From an uncultured Eggerthella sp. (GTDB lineage: Bacteria > Actinomycetota > Coriobacteriia > Coriobacteriales > Eggerthellaceae): a stretch of 64,000 nucleotides of DNA. The DNA lies in NCBI GenBank assembly GCA_937998355.1, contig CALLDI010000003.1, positions 1 through 64,000 on the forward strand, in the 5' to 3' direction. A program made the translations under genes and the position numbers. This document shows positions 45,001 to 53,854 of the stretch, piece after piece (positions within the stretch are counted from its first letter, which is position 1; each line of letters begins with the position of its first letter). The notes beneath the pieces were generated by a model. It saw only the letters and a list, made by a program, of their open reading frames with translations. It had not been told where the DNA came from and searched no databases.

Positions 45001-45318
45001 CTAGTCGATGTCTGCGCCACACTTGTTGCAGACTCGAACCTTCTTACCATCTTCACGACGCGTATTGATGCGCGTGGGCTTCTTGCAAGAGGGGCAGACG
45101 ATCTGCACGTTGGAGACGTGGATCGGAGCCTCCATCTCGGAGATGCCGCCGGAAGGATTCGCCTGAGTCGGGCGAAGGTGCTTCTTGACCACGTTCACCT
45201 TCTCGACGGAAACGCGCTGCTTCTGCGGGAAGGCTTCCAGAACGACGCCTTCTGCGCCAGCATCCTTACCAGTGAGAACCTTGACGCGGTCGCCCTTCTT
45301 GATGTTCATCTTAGTCAT
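45001..45318 (-). CDS. rplX: 50S ribosomal protein L24 with zinc-ribbon tail
   Basis: A 105-residue assembly initiator with the KOW-type IKKGDRVKVLTGKDAGAEG start. Its C-terminal part has C75, C78, C97 and C100 (CPSC and CNKC), a zinc ribbon kept in many Gram-positive L24 proteins. Two ATGs, at 45318 and 45309, are possible; the first is used here. Confidence 0.95.
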   Translation of the reverse strand: MTKMNIKKGDRVKVLTGKDAGAEGVVLEAFPQKQRVSVEKVNVVKKHLRPTQANPSGGISEMEAPIHVSNVQIVCPSCKKPTRINTRREDGKKVRVCNKCGADID

Positions 45319-45331
45319 GTCCTTAACCCCC

Positions 45332-45700
45332 TTACAGCGTTTCCGGTGCCAAAGACACGATCTTCATGTACTTCTTATCGCGGAGCTCGCGTGCGACCGG
45401 ACCGAAGATACGGGTGCCACGAGGAGCACCGTTCGCGTCGATGACCACAGCTGCGTTCTGGTCGAACTTGATGTAGCTGCCATCGTTGCGGCGAACTTCC
45501 TTCTTTACGCGAACGACGACGCAACGTACGACTTCGCCTTTTTTGATATTGCCATTCGGCATCGCTTCCTTGACGCTGCAAACGATAACGTCACCGAGGC
45601 CAGCATAGCGGCGCTTCGAGCCACCGAGGACCTTGATGCACTGCACCTTACGGGCGCCGGAGTTATCGGCAACGGAAAGCATGCTCTGCATTTGAATCAT
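45332..45700 (-). CDS. rplN: 50S ribosomal protein L14
   Basis: A 122-residue beta-barrel protein at the subunit interface. [20 protein letters not shown] and [20 protein letters not shown] are family signatures. First gene after rpsQ, 13 bp before rplX. Confidence 0.98.
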   Translation of the reverse strand: MIQMQSMLSVADNSGARKVQCIKVLGGSKRRYAGLGDVIVCSVKEAMPNGNIKKGEVVRCVVVRVKKEVRRNDGSYIKFDQNAAVVIDANGAPRGTRIFGPVARELRDKKYMKIVSLAPETL

Positions 45701-45742
45701 GTGCTTACCCTTTCGATATAGCCAAGTAGTAACGCGGGGTTA

Positions 45743-46003
45743 CTACTTAGCCTTCTCTACGATCTCAAGGAGACGCCAGCGCTTCATCTTGGACAGAGGA
45801 CGGGTCTCCATAACGGTTACAACGTCTCCTACGCCTGCGTCGTTGTTCTCGTCATGAGCGTGGAGCTTCTTGGTGCTGTTCACCATCTTGCCGTAGACCG
45901 GATGGGGCTTACGTTCGGTGATCTCTACAACACACGTTTTGTCACCAGATGCGCTTACAACTACGCCCTGGCGAACTTTACGAGAATTGCGTTCTTCAGC
46001 CAT
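45743..46003 (-). CDS. rpsQ: 30S ribosomal protein S17
   Basis: An 86-residue OB-fold primary binder of 16S r[23 protein letters not shown] is the conserved N-terminal block and [20 protein letters not shown] the C-terminal one. It follows rpmC by 31 bp. Confidence 0.97.
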   Translation of the reverse strand: MAEERNSRKVRQGVVVSASGDKTCVVEITERKPHPVYGKMVNSTKKLHAHDENNDAGVGDVVTVMETRPLSKMKRWRLLEIVEKAK

Positions 46004-46034
46004 TATTCTCTACCTTTCTTACAGTTCGCGTGAG

Positions 46035-46229
46035 CTATGCGCTCATCTCACGGGCGCGCATCTCGGTTTGGATGCGAGCGATGTCCTTCTTGACTTCCTT
46101 GACACGGGCAGTGTTGTCGAGCTGGCCCGTTGCCATCTGGAAACGCAGATTGAAAAGCTCTGCGCGCGCTTCTTTGAGCTTCGACTGCAGATCGTCAGCC
46201 GAAAGTGCGCGGATCTCTACTGCTTTCAT
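46035..46229 (-). CDS. rpmC: 50S ribosomal protein L29
   Basis: A 64-residue two-helix protein near the exit tunnel, [20 protein letters not shown] being the conserved region. Its start codon directly abuts the rplP stop. Confidence 0.96.
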   Translation of the reverse strand: MKAVEIRALSADDLQSKLKEARAELFNLRFQMATGQLDNTARVKEVKKDIARIQTEMRAREMSA

Positions 46230-46649
46230 TTATTCCTGCCCTTCTTCACGCTGAACGATCTTGCACTTGATGGGCAACTTGTTGATCGCGAGGCGGAGTG
46301 CATCACGTGCGGTCTCTTCATCGACACCGTCGATCTCGAACATGATACGACCAGGCTTCACGACCGCTACCCAACCTTCAGGGTTACCTTTACCCTTACC
46401 CATGCGGGTCTCAGCGGGCTTCTTGGTGATGGGCTTGTCCGGGAAGATGGTGATCCATACGTTACCGGTACGGTTCATACGACGGGTCATCGCGATACGA
46501 GCAGCCTCGATCTGGCGGTTGGTGATCCAGTGGCGATCGAGCGCCTGGATGCCCCACTTGCCGAAGTTGAGCTGGGTGCCGCCCTTGGCGTTACCCTTCA
46601 TCGAACCACGCTGTACCTTACGATGCTTGACGCGCTTTGGTACTAACAT
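46230..46649 (-). CDS. rplP: 50S ribosomal protein L16
   Basis: A 139-residue protein at the A-site tRNA elbow. [40 protein letters not shown] and the [20 protein letters not shown] loop are typical. It overlaps rpsC by one base. Confidence 0.98.
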   Translation of the reverse strand: MLVPKRVKHRKVQRGSMKGNAKGGTQLNFGKWGIQALDRHWITNRQIEAARIAMTRRMNRTGNVWITIFPDKPITKKPAETRMGKGKGNPEGWVAVVKPGRIMFEIDGVDEETARDALRLAINKLPIKCKIVQREEGQE

Positions 46650-47359
46650 TATTTATCACCCCTGTCGTTGTTGCGACGACGGCCGCGATTTGGACGAGAT
46701 GAACCTTCCAGAGCAGGCTGAGGAGCCTTCTGACCAGGAAGAACTTCACCGTGATAGACCCATACCTGAACGCCGATCGAACCCATGGTGGTAGCTGCGG
46801 TAGCGAAACCGTAGTCGATCTTGGCGCGGAGGGTGTGCAGCGGCACGCGGCCTTCGCGATACCACTCGCGGCGGCTCATCTCAGCGCCACCGAGACGACC
46901 GGAGCACTGGATACGGATGCCTTTAGCGCCGCTCTTCATTGCGGACTGGACCGCCTTGCGCATAGCGCGACGGAATGCGACACGATTCTCGAGCTGCTCT
47001 GCGACGGACTGAGCGATGAGCACAGCGTCGAGTTCCGGACGCTTGACTTCGATGACCTCGACCGAAACGGTGCCGTTAGCGATCTGGTTGAGCTTCTTGC
47101 GAAGCGCGTCGACCTCTGCACCCTTCTTGCCGATGACCACGCCAGGACGAGACGTGGTGATGATGACCTTGATCTTGTCGCCAGCGCGCTCGATCTCTAC
47201 GCGAGATACGGCAGCGTGTGCCAGCTGCTTGTCCAAGAACTTGCGGATGGCCAGGTCATTCTCAAGGTTTTTCGCATAGTCTTTATCTGAATACCAGCGG
47301 CTGCGCCAGTCTTCCGTGATACCGAGGCGGAAGCCGGTAGGGCTAACTTTCTGACCCAT
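46649..47359 (-). CDS. rpsC: 30S ribosomal protein S3
   Basis: A 236-residue mRNA-entry protein. The KH domain shows [20 protein letters not shown], and the C-terminal domain [20 protein letters not shown] and [20 protein letters not shown]. The tail after residue 215 is basic and Arg/Asn rich. It follows rplV closely. Confidence 0.98.
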   Translation of the reverse strand: MGQKVSPTGFRLGITEDWRSRWYSDKDYAKNLENDLAIRKFLDKQLAHAAVSRVEIERAGDKIKVIITTSRPGVVIGKKGAEVDALRKKLNQIANGTVSVEVIEVKRPELDAVLIAQSVAEQLENRVAFRRAMRKAVQSAMKSGAKGIRIQCSGRLGGAEMSRREWYREGRVPLHTLRAKIDYGFATAATTMGSIGVQVWVYHGEVLPGQKAPQPALEGSSRPNRGRRRNNDRGDK

Positions 47360-47360
47360 A

Positions 47361-47702
47361 CTATGCCTCCTCTCCGTTAGATACGATGATGGTGATGTGG
47401 CTGGTGCGCTTACGGATGCGAGATGCGGAACCCTTCGCGCGCGGACGAATGCGCTTCATGGTGGGGCCTTCATCTGCATAGCATGCAGCGACGACGAGCC
47501 TATCGGGATTGGTGAGACCCTTCTGAGCTGCGTTTGCGACAGCGGAGTTCAGGGTCTTTTCGATGATCTCTGCTACGGCGCGGTTGGTGAAGCGCAGGAT
47601 CTCCTGTGCCTTGACAACGTTCTTGCCGCGAATCTGGTCGAGCACGATGCGTGCTTTACGAGGTGAAACGCGTACGTAGCGAGTTACTGCTCTAGCTTCC
47701 AT
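47361..47702 (-). CDS. rplV: 50S ribosomal protein L22
   Basis: A 113-residue protein whose beta hairpin lines the exit tunnel. [20 protein letters not shown] and [20 protein letters not shown] are the conserved blocks; macrolide-resistance sites lie in the latter region. Confidence 0.97.
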   Translation of the reverse strand: MEARAVTRYVRVSPRKARIVLDQIRGKNVVKAQEILRFTNRAVAEIIEKTLNSAVANAAQKGLTNPDRLVVAACYADEGPTMKRIRPRAKGSASRIRKRTSHITIIVSNGEEA

Positions 47703-47715
47703 GTTTCACCCTTTC

Positions 47716-47973
47716 TTATTTGTCGTGACCGCGGAAGGTACGAGTCGGAGCGAATTCTCCGAGCTTGTGACCGACCATGGATTCGGTTACATAAACAGGT
47801 ACGTGCTTGCGACCATCGTGCACTGCAATGGTGTGACCAACCATTTCAGGGAAGATGGTGGAAGAACGGGACCAGGTCTTGATGACGTGCTTTTCGCCTG
47901 CTTCGTTCATCGCAACGATGCGATCAAGCAGACGCGGCTCAACGTAGGGGCCCTTTTTCAAACTTCTACTCAA
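47716..47973 (-). CDS. rpsS: 30S ribosomal protein S19
   Basis: An 85-residue head protein contacting the A-site finger. [18 protein letters not shown] and [20 protein letters not shown] match the family, ending FRGHDK. Lies between rplB and rplV. Confidence 0.98.
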   Translation of the reverse strand: MSRSLKKGPYVEPRLLDRIVAMNEAGEKHVIKTWSRSSTIFPEMVGHTIAVHDGRKHVPVYVTESMVGHKLGEFAPTRTFRGHDK

Positions 47974-47995
47974 TGTTTCTCCTAAAACCTAAGCG

Positions 47996-48826
47996 CTACT
48001 TCTTGCGACGACGGATGATCAGGCGGCTCGAAGCCTTCTTGGGGTTGCGCGTGCGATGACCCTTGGTAGGAACGCCCCAAGGAGTGACCGGGTGACGACC
48101 AGAGGACTTGTTCTTACCTTCACCACCACCGTGGGGATGGTCGACCGGGTTCATGACCGTACCACGAACGCTGGGGCGGATGCCCTTCCAGCGGTTACGG
48201 CCCGCTTTACCGATCTTGATGTTGCCATGCTCTGCGTTGCCGACTTCGCCGACGGTTGCGCGGCAGGTGACGAGAACGCGACGCATTTCAGAGGAAGGCA
48301 TGCGCAGGATAGCGTAGTCGCCTTCCTTACCCATGAGCTGGATGCTGGTGCCAGCGCTGCGAGCGAGCGCGGCGCCACGGCCTGGCTGAAGCTCGACCGC
48401 ATGGACGAGCGTACCTACCGGGATAGCAGAGAGCGGCAGTGCATTGCCGGGCTTGATGTCTGCTTCGGTGCCGGAGATGATGGTGTCTCCAACGTTCAAA
48501 CCACGAGGATGAAGGATGTAGCGCTTCTCGCCGTCTGCATAGTGGAGCAGCGCGATGCGAGCGGAGCGGTTCGGATCGTATTCGATGGTCGCGACCTTGG
48601 CGGGGATACCGTCCTTGTTGCGCTTGAAATCGATCACGCGATAACGGCGCTTGACGCCGCCACCCTGATGGCGGGTGGTGATTCGACCGTTGTTGTTACG
48701 GCCAGCCTTCTTAGGCAGAGGACGCAGCAGAGACTTTTCCGGAGTAGTGCTGGTGATGTCAGCAAAATCGGAAACAGTCTGGAAGCGCCTGCCGGGGCTC
48801 GTGGGCTTGTACTGTTTTACTCCCAT
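47996..48826 (-). CDS. rplB: 50S ribosomal protein L2
   Basis: A 276-residue protein at the peptidyl-transferase centre. [20 protein letters not shown] opens it, [18 protein letters not shown] follows, and the [20 protein letters not shown] loop with the functional histidine is present. It is the first gene of this half of the S10/spc operon, with its own strong promoter, because rplW is 4.7 kb upstream. AAAGGAAAAAA precedes the ATG. Confidence 0.98.
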   Translation of the reverse strand: MGVKQYKPTSPGRRFQTVSDFADITSTTPEKSLLRPLPKKAGRNNNGRITTRHQGGGVKRRYRVIDFKRNKDGIPAKVATIEYDPNRSARIALLHYADGEKRYILHPRGLNVGDTIISGTEADIKPGNALPLSAIPVGTLVHAVELQPGRGAALARSAGTSIQLMGKEGDYAILRMPSSEMRRVLVTCRATVGEVGNAEHGNIKIGKAGRNRWKGIRPSVRGTVMNPVDHPHGGGEGKNKSSGRHPVTPWGVPTKGHRTRNPKKASSRLIIRRRKK

Positions 48827-48979
48827 TTTTTTCCTTTCTACGGGATGAGCCGAATTGCTCAACCCTCTTTTCCTGTGTGGACTCCATCACCGCCAAGGTT
48901 CCTTTTGGGAGAAAGAAACCGACGATTCCGAGTTTCCACGCGTCCGGGTGTATCCATACAGAGTCAGACGCAAATGAAA

Positions 48980-49008
48980 AGTATACGAGTGTTGAGTGGG
49001 AGTTTCAA
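48980..49008 (-). promoter_or_regulatory. Promoter of the rplB-adk operon
   Basis: On the - strand TTGAAA (49003-49008), 17-nt spacer, TATACT (48980-48985). It gives a leader of about 145 nt, which contains the motif CCGGGTGTATCCAT (+ strand, near 48944-48957) that is also found beside the rpsL promoter. Confidence 0.88.
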
Positions 49009-49063
49009 GGAAATCTTTTTTACGAACGAACGCCACGGTGAATGGTCTTGAACGAACGTGGGG

Positions 49064-49111
49064 AGGGGCATGCTCCTACAGCTGCTCGCCTACTGTAGGA
49101 TCTAGGAGCAT
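49064..49111. repeat. Partial copy of the 36618 palindrome element
   Basis: Positions 49064-49089 are identical over 26 nt to 36634-36659. Here the arm is completed differently: ATGCTCCTA (49070-49078) pairs with TAGGAGCAT (49103-49111), with an alternative inner stem CCTACAG/CTGTAGG. Confidence 0.75.
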
Positions 49112-49154
49112 CTTGCTTGGTCTTCTTCTTCAAAACGGCTCGATCGCGTTATTT

Positions 49155-49303
49155 GGCATTAATTTTCGTTCTTAACTTTTCTTGGCACAAGTGATAGATT
49201 GCTGAACTGGTGTTTTGCAATATCTCGCTTGATATCTGGCTGACCGACCAACTTTTCGGCTACCAATATATCGAAATACCGCATAAGAACGTGATTTTTT
49301 GCC
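49155..49303. repeat. Dispersed inverted repeat, copy 3 (diverged)
   Basis: Left arm 49155-49174 ends in TTTTCGTTCTTA, right arm 49284-49303 begins TAAGAACGTGA; arms pair at about 14 of 20 positions with 109 bp between. It has the family's spacing and the GGCA/TGCC tip, but not the GTATGCAC core. The 48827-49468 spacer holds no gene besides this, the promoter and the partial palindrome. Confidence 0.5.
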
Positions 49304-49468
49304 CGAAATCCGCTTTTAGCCGATCAGCCTATGCCTTTCGGTATCGCGCACGATAGCGTCATGATCATCAGGTGTTACATGCGAGATGAATCGTTCATTC
49401 GGCATCATGCCTGGTCATTACCTCGCTTGCCACACCGCATCAAATCAATATCCGCTCGCCCAACGCCA

Positions 49469-49807
49469 TCAATCCCAGGGGTTCTCTTCGAAGAGCGGGC
49501 GAGTGTCGGGGGCATCCGCGTAGGGATGATAGCCGTCGTCGTCTTCGGTGATGTCGCGAAACTGCGGTTCCCTCACGGAACGAGTGGTCGTATTCCCCGC
49601 AAACCCCTTCTTCGGCGGCGTCTCTTCTGCGGGCCTCTTTTCCGTGAATTCTCCTTCGTTCGTTGCAACAGTTCGTTGCTCCGCATCCGATCGCACTTGC
49701 TGCGACGGCAGTGGCGTGATGACCGGCTTGAGCGTGTAAGGCTTCGCATCGTGCGACCGTGGACTCGGGTGCGAAACGTCGTGGGGCTGGTTCGATTCGT
49801 CAGACAT
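49469..49807 (-). CDS. Small acidic, low-complexity protein of unknown function
   Basis: A 112-residue soluble, probably disordered protein. The first 85 residues are Pro/Ser/Thr/Glu rich; the C terminus EDDDGYHPYADAPDTRPLFE ends in ENPWD and is the part most likely to be constrained. No membrane helix or known motif is visible. It starts 7 bp after the methyltransferase stop with GGTAGGGG upstream, so the two are probably cotranscribed. Confidence 0.55.
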   Translation of the reverse strand: MSDESNQPHDVSHPSPRSHDAKPYTLKPVITPLPSQQVRSDAEQRTVATNEGEFTEKRPAEETPPKKGFAGNTTTRSVREPQFRDITEDDDGYHPYADAPDTRPLFEENPWD

Positions 49808-49814
49808 GAGACCC

Positions 49815-50576
49815 CTACCCTTCAGCCTTGATGGCTTTCATGCGCAAGCGCACGTAGTCGGCGTACCAAACGCCGTCGACGAAGAGCTGCGCGCGCACCG
49901 ACTCGACCGCTTCGCGGATGATCTCTTCACGGGCTGCATCATCTATGCCAGCGAACGCGCTCTGCTGGAACGTGCGGATCCAATCGGCAAGGCCGTCGTC
50001 ACCGGAAAGCGGTGTGAAACGGTCGAAGAGCGTCGCGAACGCGACCCTGAAACCCGCAGCTTCCAGCATCGTGGCGTATTCGCCGATGGTCGGGAAATAC
50101 TGCGGAACGCGATAGGAAAGACCGCGCTTGGCGAACGCTTCTGCGAGCGCGCTATGAATAAGATGCGCGTTGCCGAAACCGCCGCATTCGAAGACGAACT
50201 GACCGCCCGACACGAGCGCGCGGGCGACCGATGCGAGCACCGCAGGCTGATCCTCCTTGCCGATCCAGTGGAGCACGGCGTTCGAGAAGATCGCGTCGAC
50301 CGGCTCGTCCAGCGTGAAATCGATGGCGTTCGCCTGCGTGAAGGGCAGATCGGGATAGGCGGCCTTAGCACCCGCGATCATCTCCGCGGAATCGTCGAGG
50401 CCCTGCGCGCGATACCCGCGCGCCTCGAGCGCCTTGGTGAGCACACCGTTACCGCAGCCCAGGTCGAGCACGCGCGCACCCGGTTCAGCATCGAGCAGAT
50501 CGAGGACCTCTTCACCGTATTCGTGAACGAACGAGAAGTTGTTCTCGTAATGCTCTTCATCCCAGGTGATGTTCAT
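49815..50576 (-). CDS. Class I SAM-dependent methyltransferase
   Basis: A 253-residue methyltransferase resembling trans-aconitate methyltransferase/UbiE-like enzymes. Motif I is RVLDLGCGNGVLTKAL near residue 35, motif II covers GLDDSAEMIAGAKAAYPDLP, and AIFSNAVLHWI near residue 90 is the post-II block; the cap helices carry the aromatic residues seen in trans-aconitate enzymes. Substrate is unknown; the acnA gene 35 kb away gives only weak support for aconitate. It lies inside the interrupted S10 operon. Confidence 0.82.
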   Translation of the reverse strand: MNITWDEEHYENNFSFVHEYGEEVLDLLDAEPGARVLDLGCGNGVLTKALEARGYRAQGLDDSAEMIAGAKAAYPDLPFTQANAIDFTLDEPVDAIFSNAVLHWIGKEDQPAVLASVARALVSGGQFVFECGGFGNAHLIHSALAEAFAKRGLSYRVPQYFPTIGEYATMLEAAGFRVAFATLFDRFTPLSGDDGLADWIRTFQQSAFAGIDDAAREEIIREAVESVRAQLFVDGVWYADYVRLRMKAIKAEG

Positions 50577-50772
50577 ACTGATCCCCTTTCATGCTCGTGT
50601 TCGATCCGTCGTTCGCGTGGCACCATTCGCGATGCGAAGCTTCATCGTATCGAACGAGTCGCGGCCACGCTTTGAACGATAGCAGAATATTGATGACAAG
50701 TAGGCCACCTTCCGTACGCGGGCGCGGATTTTTGCTACTCTAAGTCATGCAGGGGTACAGCTTGAGGGGGAT

Positions 50773-51720
50773 ATGGCGACACTGCATGACATATCTCGGC
50801 GAATCGCTTCGGTCGACTCGACGCGCAAGATCACGTCGACCATGGAGATGGTCGCGCGCACGAAGATCTTTCGTGCTCAGCGGCGCGTGCATCGCGCCGA
50901 ACCCTACGCGCGCTTCATGCGCGAGATGCTCACGAACATGGCTGATGAATACGCCGAACCGGTGCCGCTCGCCACGCCGCATGACGAGGTGAAGAACACG
51001 CTCATCATCGTGATCGCGTCCGACCGCGGGCTTTGCGGGCACTTCAACAACGATGTGCTGCGCCTCGCTGAGCAGCGCATTCGCACCTGCCAGAAGGAAG
51101 GCAAGCATTTCGAGTTGATCCTGTGCGGCAAGGTCGCCGTGAACTTCTTCAAATACAAAGGCTACACGCCCGTGCAGGCGTTCATCGATCAATCGGCATC
51201 GCCCACGGTCGAGCAGGCTGACGGCATCGCCGACTATCTGGTCGAATCCTATCTCGGAAACACGATCGACGAGGTGTTCGCGATCTACAACCACCACCGC
51301 GGTGCGCTCACGCAGATACCGGTCGAGTGGCGCTTGATGCCCATCGACATGGCCGCCTTCGATCCGCACCACGTGCATTTCGGACGGGGTGGCATCAGCG
51401 ACAGAGACCCGCGCTTGAAACACCTGATGGGCCGAATCGAATACGAACCGAATCGCGAATACGTGCTCGAGCGCATGCTGCCTGAATATCTGTCGGGATA
51501 CGTGTACTACATGCTCATCAATTCTGCGGCGGGCGAACAGGTGGCGCGGCAGGTGGCCATGCGCAGCGCGACCGACAATGCCGACGAGATCCTGGGTGAG
51601 CTGAGGCTGCTCTACAACCACATGCGCCAAGATGCGATCACGACCGAGTTGAACGAGATCGTTGGCGGCGAAGAAGCGCTGGAAGACGAGCTGAGACCAA
51701 AGGCGCGCAAAACGTTCTAG
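50773..51720 (+). CDS. atpG: Orphan F1-type ATP synthase gamma subunit
   Basis: A 315-residue homologue of the rotor subunit that couples F1 catalysis to Fo. The N-terminal helix (RRIASVDSTRKITSTMEMVA), the SDRGLCGHFNN segment and the C-terminal helix with ARQVAMRSATDNADEIL and ITTELNEIVGGEEAL are all conserved, so the two coiled-coil helices of the rotor should form. It stands alone: no other atp gene lies in the window and both neighbours run on the opposite strand. It may be the only gamma gene, displaced, or a second copy. The central domain has insertions relative to the usual 285-290 residues. GAGGGGGAT precedes the ATG. Confidence 0.9.
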   Translation: MATLHDISRRIASVDSTRKITSTMEMVARTKIFRAQRRVHRAEPYARFMREMLTNMADEYAEPVPLATPHDEVKNTLIIVIASDRGLCGHFNNDVLRLAEQRIRTCQKEGKHFELILCGKVAVNFFKYKGYTPVQAFIDQSASPTVEQADGIADYLVESYLGNTIDEVFAIYNHHRGALTQIPVEWRLMPIDMAAFDPHHVHFGRGGISDRDPRLKHLMGRIEYEPNREYVLERMLPEYLSGYVYYMLINSAAGEQVARQVAMRSATDNADEILGELRLLYNHMRQDAITTELNEIVGGEEALEDELRPKARKTF

Positions 51721-51769
51721 ACGCAGCGGCTCGATCGGCTTTCCGTGTTCGCAGCCGATCGCGAGCGGG

Positions 51770-51811
51770 GCGCTCGAAGTGGTGCGCTCGAAGTAGTTCG
51801 CTCAAGCTTGT
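51770..51811. repeat. 14-bp tandem array at the nudC stop
   Basis: GCGCTCGAAGTGGT (51770-51783), GCGCTCGAAGTAGT (51784-51797) and TCGCTCAAGCTTGT (51798-51811). The third unit contains the nudC stop codon (51802-51804) and last codons, the other two follow it on the - strand. Confidence 0.7.
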
Positions 51812-52899
51812 GTGATGCAGTAATCCGTTTCGCGATGCTCGCGCAGAACGCCCATCATCTCGCGTGTGAGAGAGTGGTCGTTGTCAGTGAGCAACTGGTC
51901 GCGATCGACCCACTCCGCCACTGAAAGCTCGTGTTCGTCGAGCACGATATCCGGCGATCCATCCAGTTCGCAAAAGAACCCGAACAGCAGCGAGCTCGAA
52001 TCCGGCCAAGGCTGGCTCTTATAGTAGCGCAGGTTCTTCACGCGCAGACCGACCTCTTCCATCACCTCGCGATGCACGGTCTGCTCGACCGTCTCCCCTA
52101 TCTCACAATAGCCCGCTACCAGGGCGTAGTTCGCGTAAGGACGACCCGCGTATCGGGTCGCGAGCACCTTGCCATCGGGTCGCGTGATGGCAACGATGAC
52201 AGCTGGGAACACCTTCGGGAAGATCATGAGGCCGCATTCAGGGCAGCGCATCATGCGTTCAACAGTGTCGTGCTCGGTCTTCGCGCCACAACGGCCGCAG
52301 TACTGAGACGACTCGTACCAATTCCAGTATTCATGGCCGACCATGAGCGCGAAACGCACTTGCTTAGGCTGGTGATCGACCATCTTCTGCAGCGGAATGA
52401 ACTCCCAGCCTGGTTCGCTCACCACGCGATCGACCAGCGCCGCAGGGAGATCGACCATGAAGTAACGGTCCTCTCCGACCGTGAATAGATAGACGTAAGG
52501 TTTGAGACGTTCAGCTTTTGGTGCGGCATCGTTTTCGTGCGCGACCGGATCCTCGTGCGCGAGCAAAACGCGCGGGCCATCCCCCGCCTCTTGCGCTCGA
52601 GGGTCTTCATGAGCGAGCAGAACGCGCTGATCGTCCGCCGTATCACGCGCGATAGGATCTTCATGCGCAAGAAGAACTTCGGGATCTTCATGATCTTGGA
52701 GAGGATCGTGTTGCAATCCGGTTCGACAATCCACACGAGGGTCGAGGCCGAAATCCGCGAACGTAGGTGCGCGCATGACATCATCTTCCACGAACGCAAG
52801 CACGGTCTTGCCGCGATAGATGATGAGCTTATCTTCAGGTCTCGCCTCGGGAAATGAGAACTCGTTGTCGTATGCAGCGGGCGCGATATCGTGCAGCAT
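51802..52899 (-). CDS. nudC: NAD(+)/NADH pyrophosphatase with internal repeats
   Basis: A 365-residue Nudix hydrolase that splits NAD(H) to NMN(H) and AMP and can remove NAD caps from RNA. The zinc ribbon is C201, C204, C219 and C222; the Nudix box runs 263-285 with REVMEEVGL, and SQPWP at 295-299 is the NudC-specific element, although the usual following Phe-Pro is replaced by Asp-Ser. The N-terminal domain is about 100 residues longer than in E. coli NudC because it contains an 18-residue repeat (VLLAHEDP at 75, 93 and 111). Faces atpG convergently. Confidence 0.9.
   Translation of the reverse strand: MLHDIAPAAYDNEFSFPEARPEDKLIIYRGKTVLAFVEDDVMRAPTFADFGLDPRVDCRTGLQHDPLQDHEDPEVLLAHEDPIARDTADDQRVLLAHEDPRAQEAGDGPRVLLAHEDPVAHENDAAPKAERLKPYVYLFTVGEDRYFMVDLPAALVDRVVSEPGWEFIPLQKMVDHQPKQVRFALMVGHEYWNWYESSQYCGRCGAKTEHDTVERMMRCPECGLMIFPKVFPAVIVAITRPDGKVLATRYAGRPYANYALVAGYCEIGETVEQTVHREVMEEVGLRVKNLRYYKSQPWPDSSSLLFGFFCELDGSPDIVLDEHELSVAEWVDRDQLLTDNDHSLTREMMGVLREHRETDYCITQA
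52519..52680 (-). repeat. 54-bp coding repeat within nudC, three units
   Basis: Residues 74-127 of NudC consist of three 18-residue units, each beginning (E/R)VLLAHEDP and continuing with an acidic, Ala-rich segment. The DNA period of 54 bp keeps the frame. Confidence 0.85.
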
Positions 52900-53077
52900 G
52901 ATGGTCTTCCTTGATCGAAGCGTTATCTGACCACATTATAGGATGCTGTAGTACGATTCGCGCAAGAGCATCATGCGAGCACATACGATCCGCACTCACG
53001 CTATCCGATGAAAATGCGAGCCAGGATGCGAAAGATGATGTACGAGCTGGCGTTTTGCACTGAATTCGCCAAAAAAT

Positions 53078-53228
53078 GCAAGAGATTTGCGATAGTATGC
53101 ACGCTTTGAGGCCAAATAGGGCTGACTTTGCGCATTTTCACTCATTCTTTGCTTCAAATTTTCGTTCGTATGCACAACTTTTGATGTTCTAGGGCTTTGA
53201 TGTGCGTACAAACGAAGATCTCTTGCAA
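53078..53228. repeat. Dispersed inverted repeat, copy 4 (with an extra internal arm)
   Basis: Left arm 53078-53102 (GCAAGAGATTTGCG then TAGTATGCAC) pairs with right arm 53202-53228 (GTGCGTACAAACG then ATCTCTTGC); 99 bp separate them. A third, same-direction copy TTCGTTCGTATGCAC lies inside at 53161-53175, 26 nt from the right arm. The 52900-53569 spacer has no gene I can support. Confidence 0.75.
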
Positions 53229-53360
53229 TTTTCATTCGATCTCGTGCAAGAACCTGCTGGACCGAGCACACGGGATCAAGTTGAAGCCGGACAAAAGAAA
53301 ACCGCCGATGATGGTCGGCTGCTCTATGTCCCATATAAAACACGGTGAAACTGAACAAAG

Positions 53361-53400
53361 GAAAAAAGAAACCCCTTGTCGGATGCGACCGACAAGGGGT
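53361..53400 (-). terminator. Terminator of the rpsL-rplW operon
   Basis: ACCCCTTGTCGG (53371-53382) pairs perfectly with CCGACAAGGGGT (53389-53400), followed on the - strand by TTCTTTTTTC. It lies 170 nt past rplW, with a tandem array between, and shows that the S10 operon is truly split here. Confidence 0.93.
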
Positions 53401-53415
53401 TCGATTCTCGTACCT

Positions 53416-53550
53416 GGTATCTGCGTATGAGGTACGTACAAGGTGTCTGCATCTGAGATACATACTAGTGCCTGTATCTAAGGCGCATCCCTAGTGCCTA
53501 CGTTCGAGACACATATTCGGTGCCCGTATATGAGACACGTACCAGGTGCG
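53416..53550. repeat. 26-bp tandem array between rplW stop and its terminator
   Basis: Units begin at 53416, 53442, 53467, 53493, 53519 and 53545 (five complete, period 25-26). On the - strand each starts GCAC and contains GTGTCTC-like segments with ATAC/GTAC. Copies are degenerate. Confidence 0.75.
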
Positions 53551-53569
53551 TTATGTATCGAGGGCTCGA

Positions 53570-53854
53570 TTACTGAGCGAAGATCTCGATGGAGTCGCCT
53601 TCTGCCAGCGTGACCATGGCCTTCTTCCAGGTACGGGTAGGGCCAACATGATAGCGAACGCGCTTGGGCTTCGGCTTGACGTTCAAGGTGTTCACTTTGA
53701 TCACCTTCACGTCGAAGATCTCTTCGATAGCCTGGCCGATCTCGACCTTGTTAGCGTCCTTAGCGACTTCGAACGTATAGACATTCTCGTCCATCATGTC
53801 GTAGGAGTGTTCCGTAATGATAGGACGGATGATTACCTCGCGTGGATCCTTCAT
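53570..53854 (-). CDS. rplW: 50S ribosomal protein L23
   Basis: A 94-residue exit-tunnel protein that docks trigger factor and [23 protein letters not shown] and the [20 protein letters not shown] loop are conserved. It overlaps the rplD stop by one base and is the last gene before a terminator: rplB, normally next, is 4.7 kb away. Confidence 0.97.
   Translation of the reverse strand: MKDPREVIIRPIITEHSYDMMDENVYTFEVAKDANKVEIGQAIEEIFDVKVIKVNTLNVKPKPKRVRYHVGPTRTWKKAMVTLAEGDSIEIFAQ

Noticed and set aside
53197..53430. 77-codon + strand frame across the inverted repeat and terminator region
   Set aside because: It runs through a strong opposite-strand terminator and repeat arms; similar frames appear in each repeat copy only because the arms are conserved as DNA.
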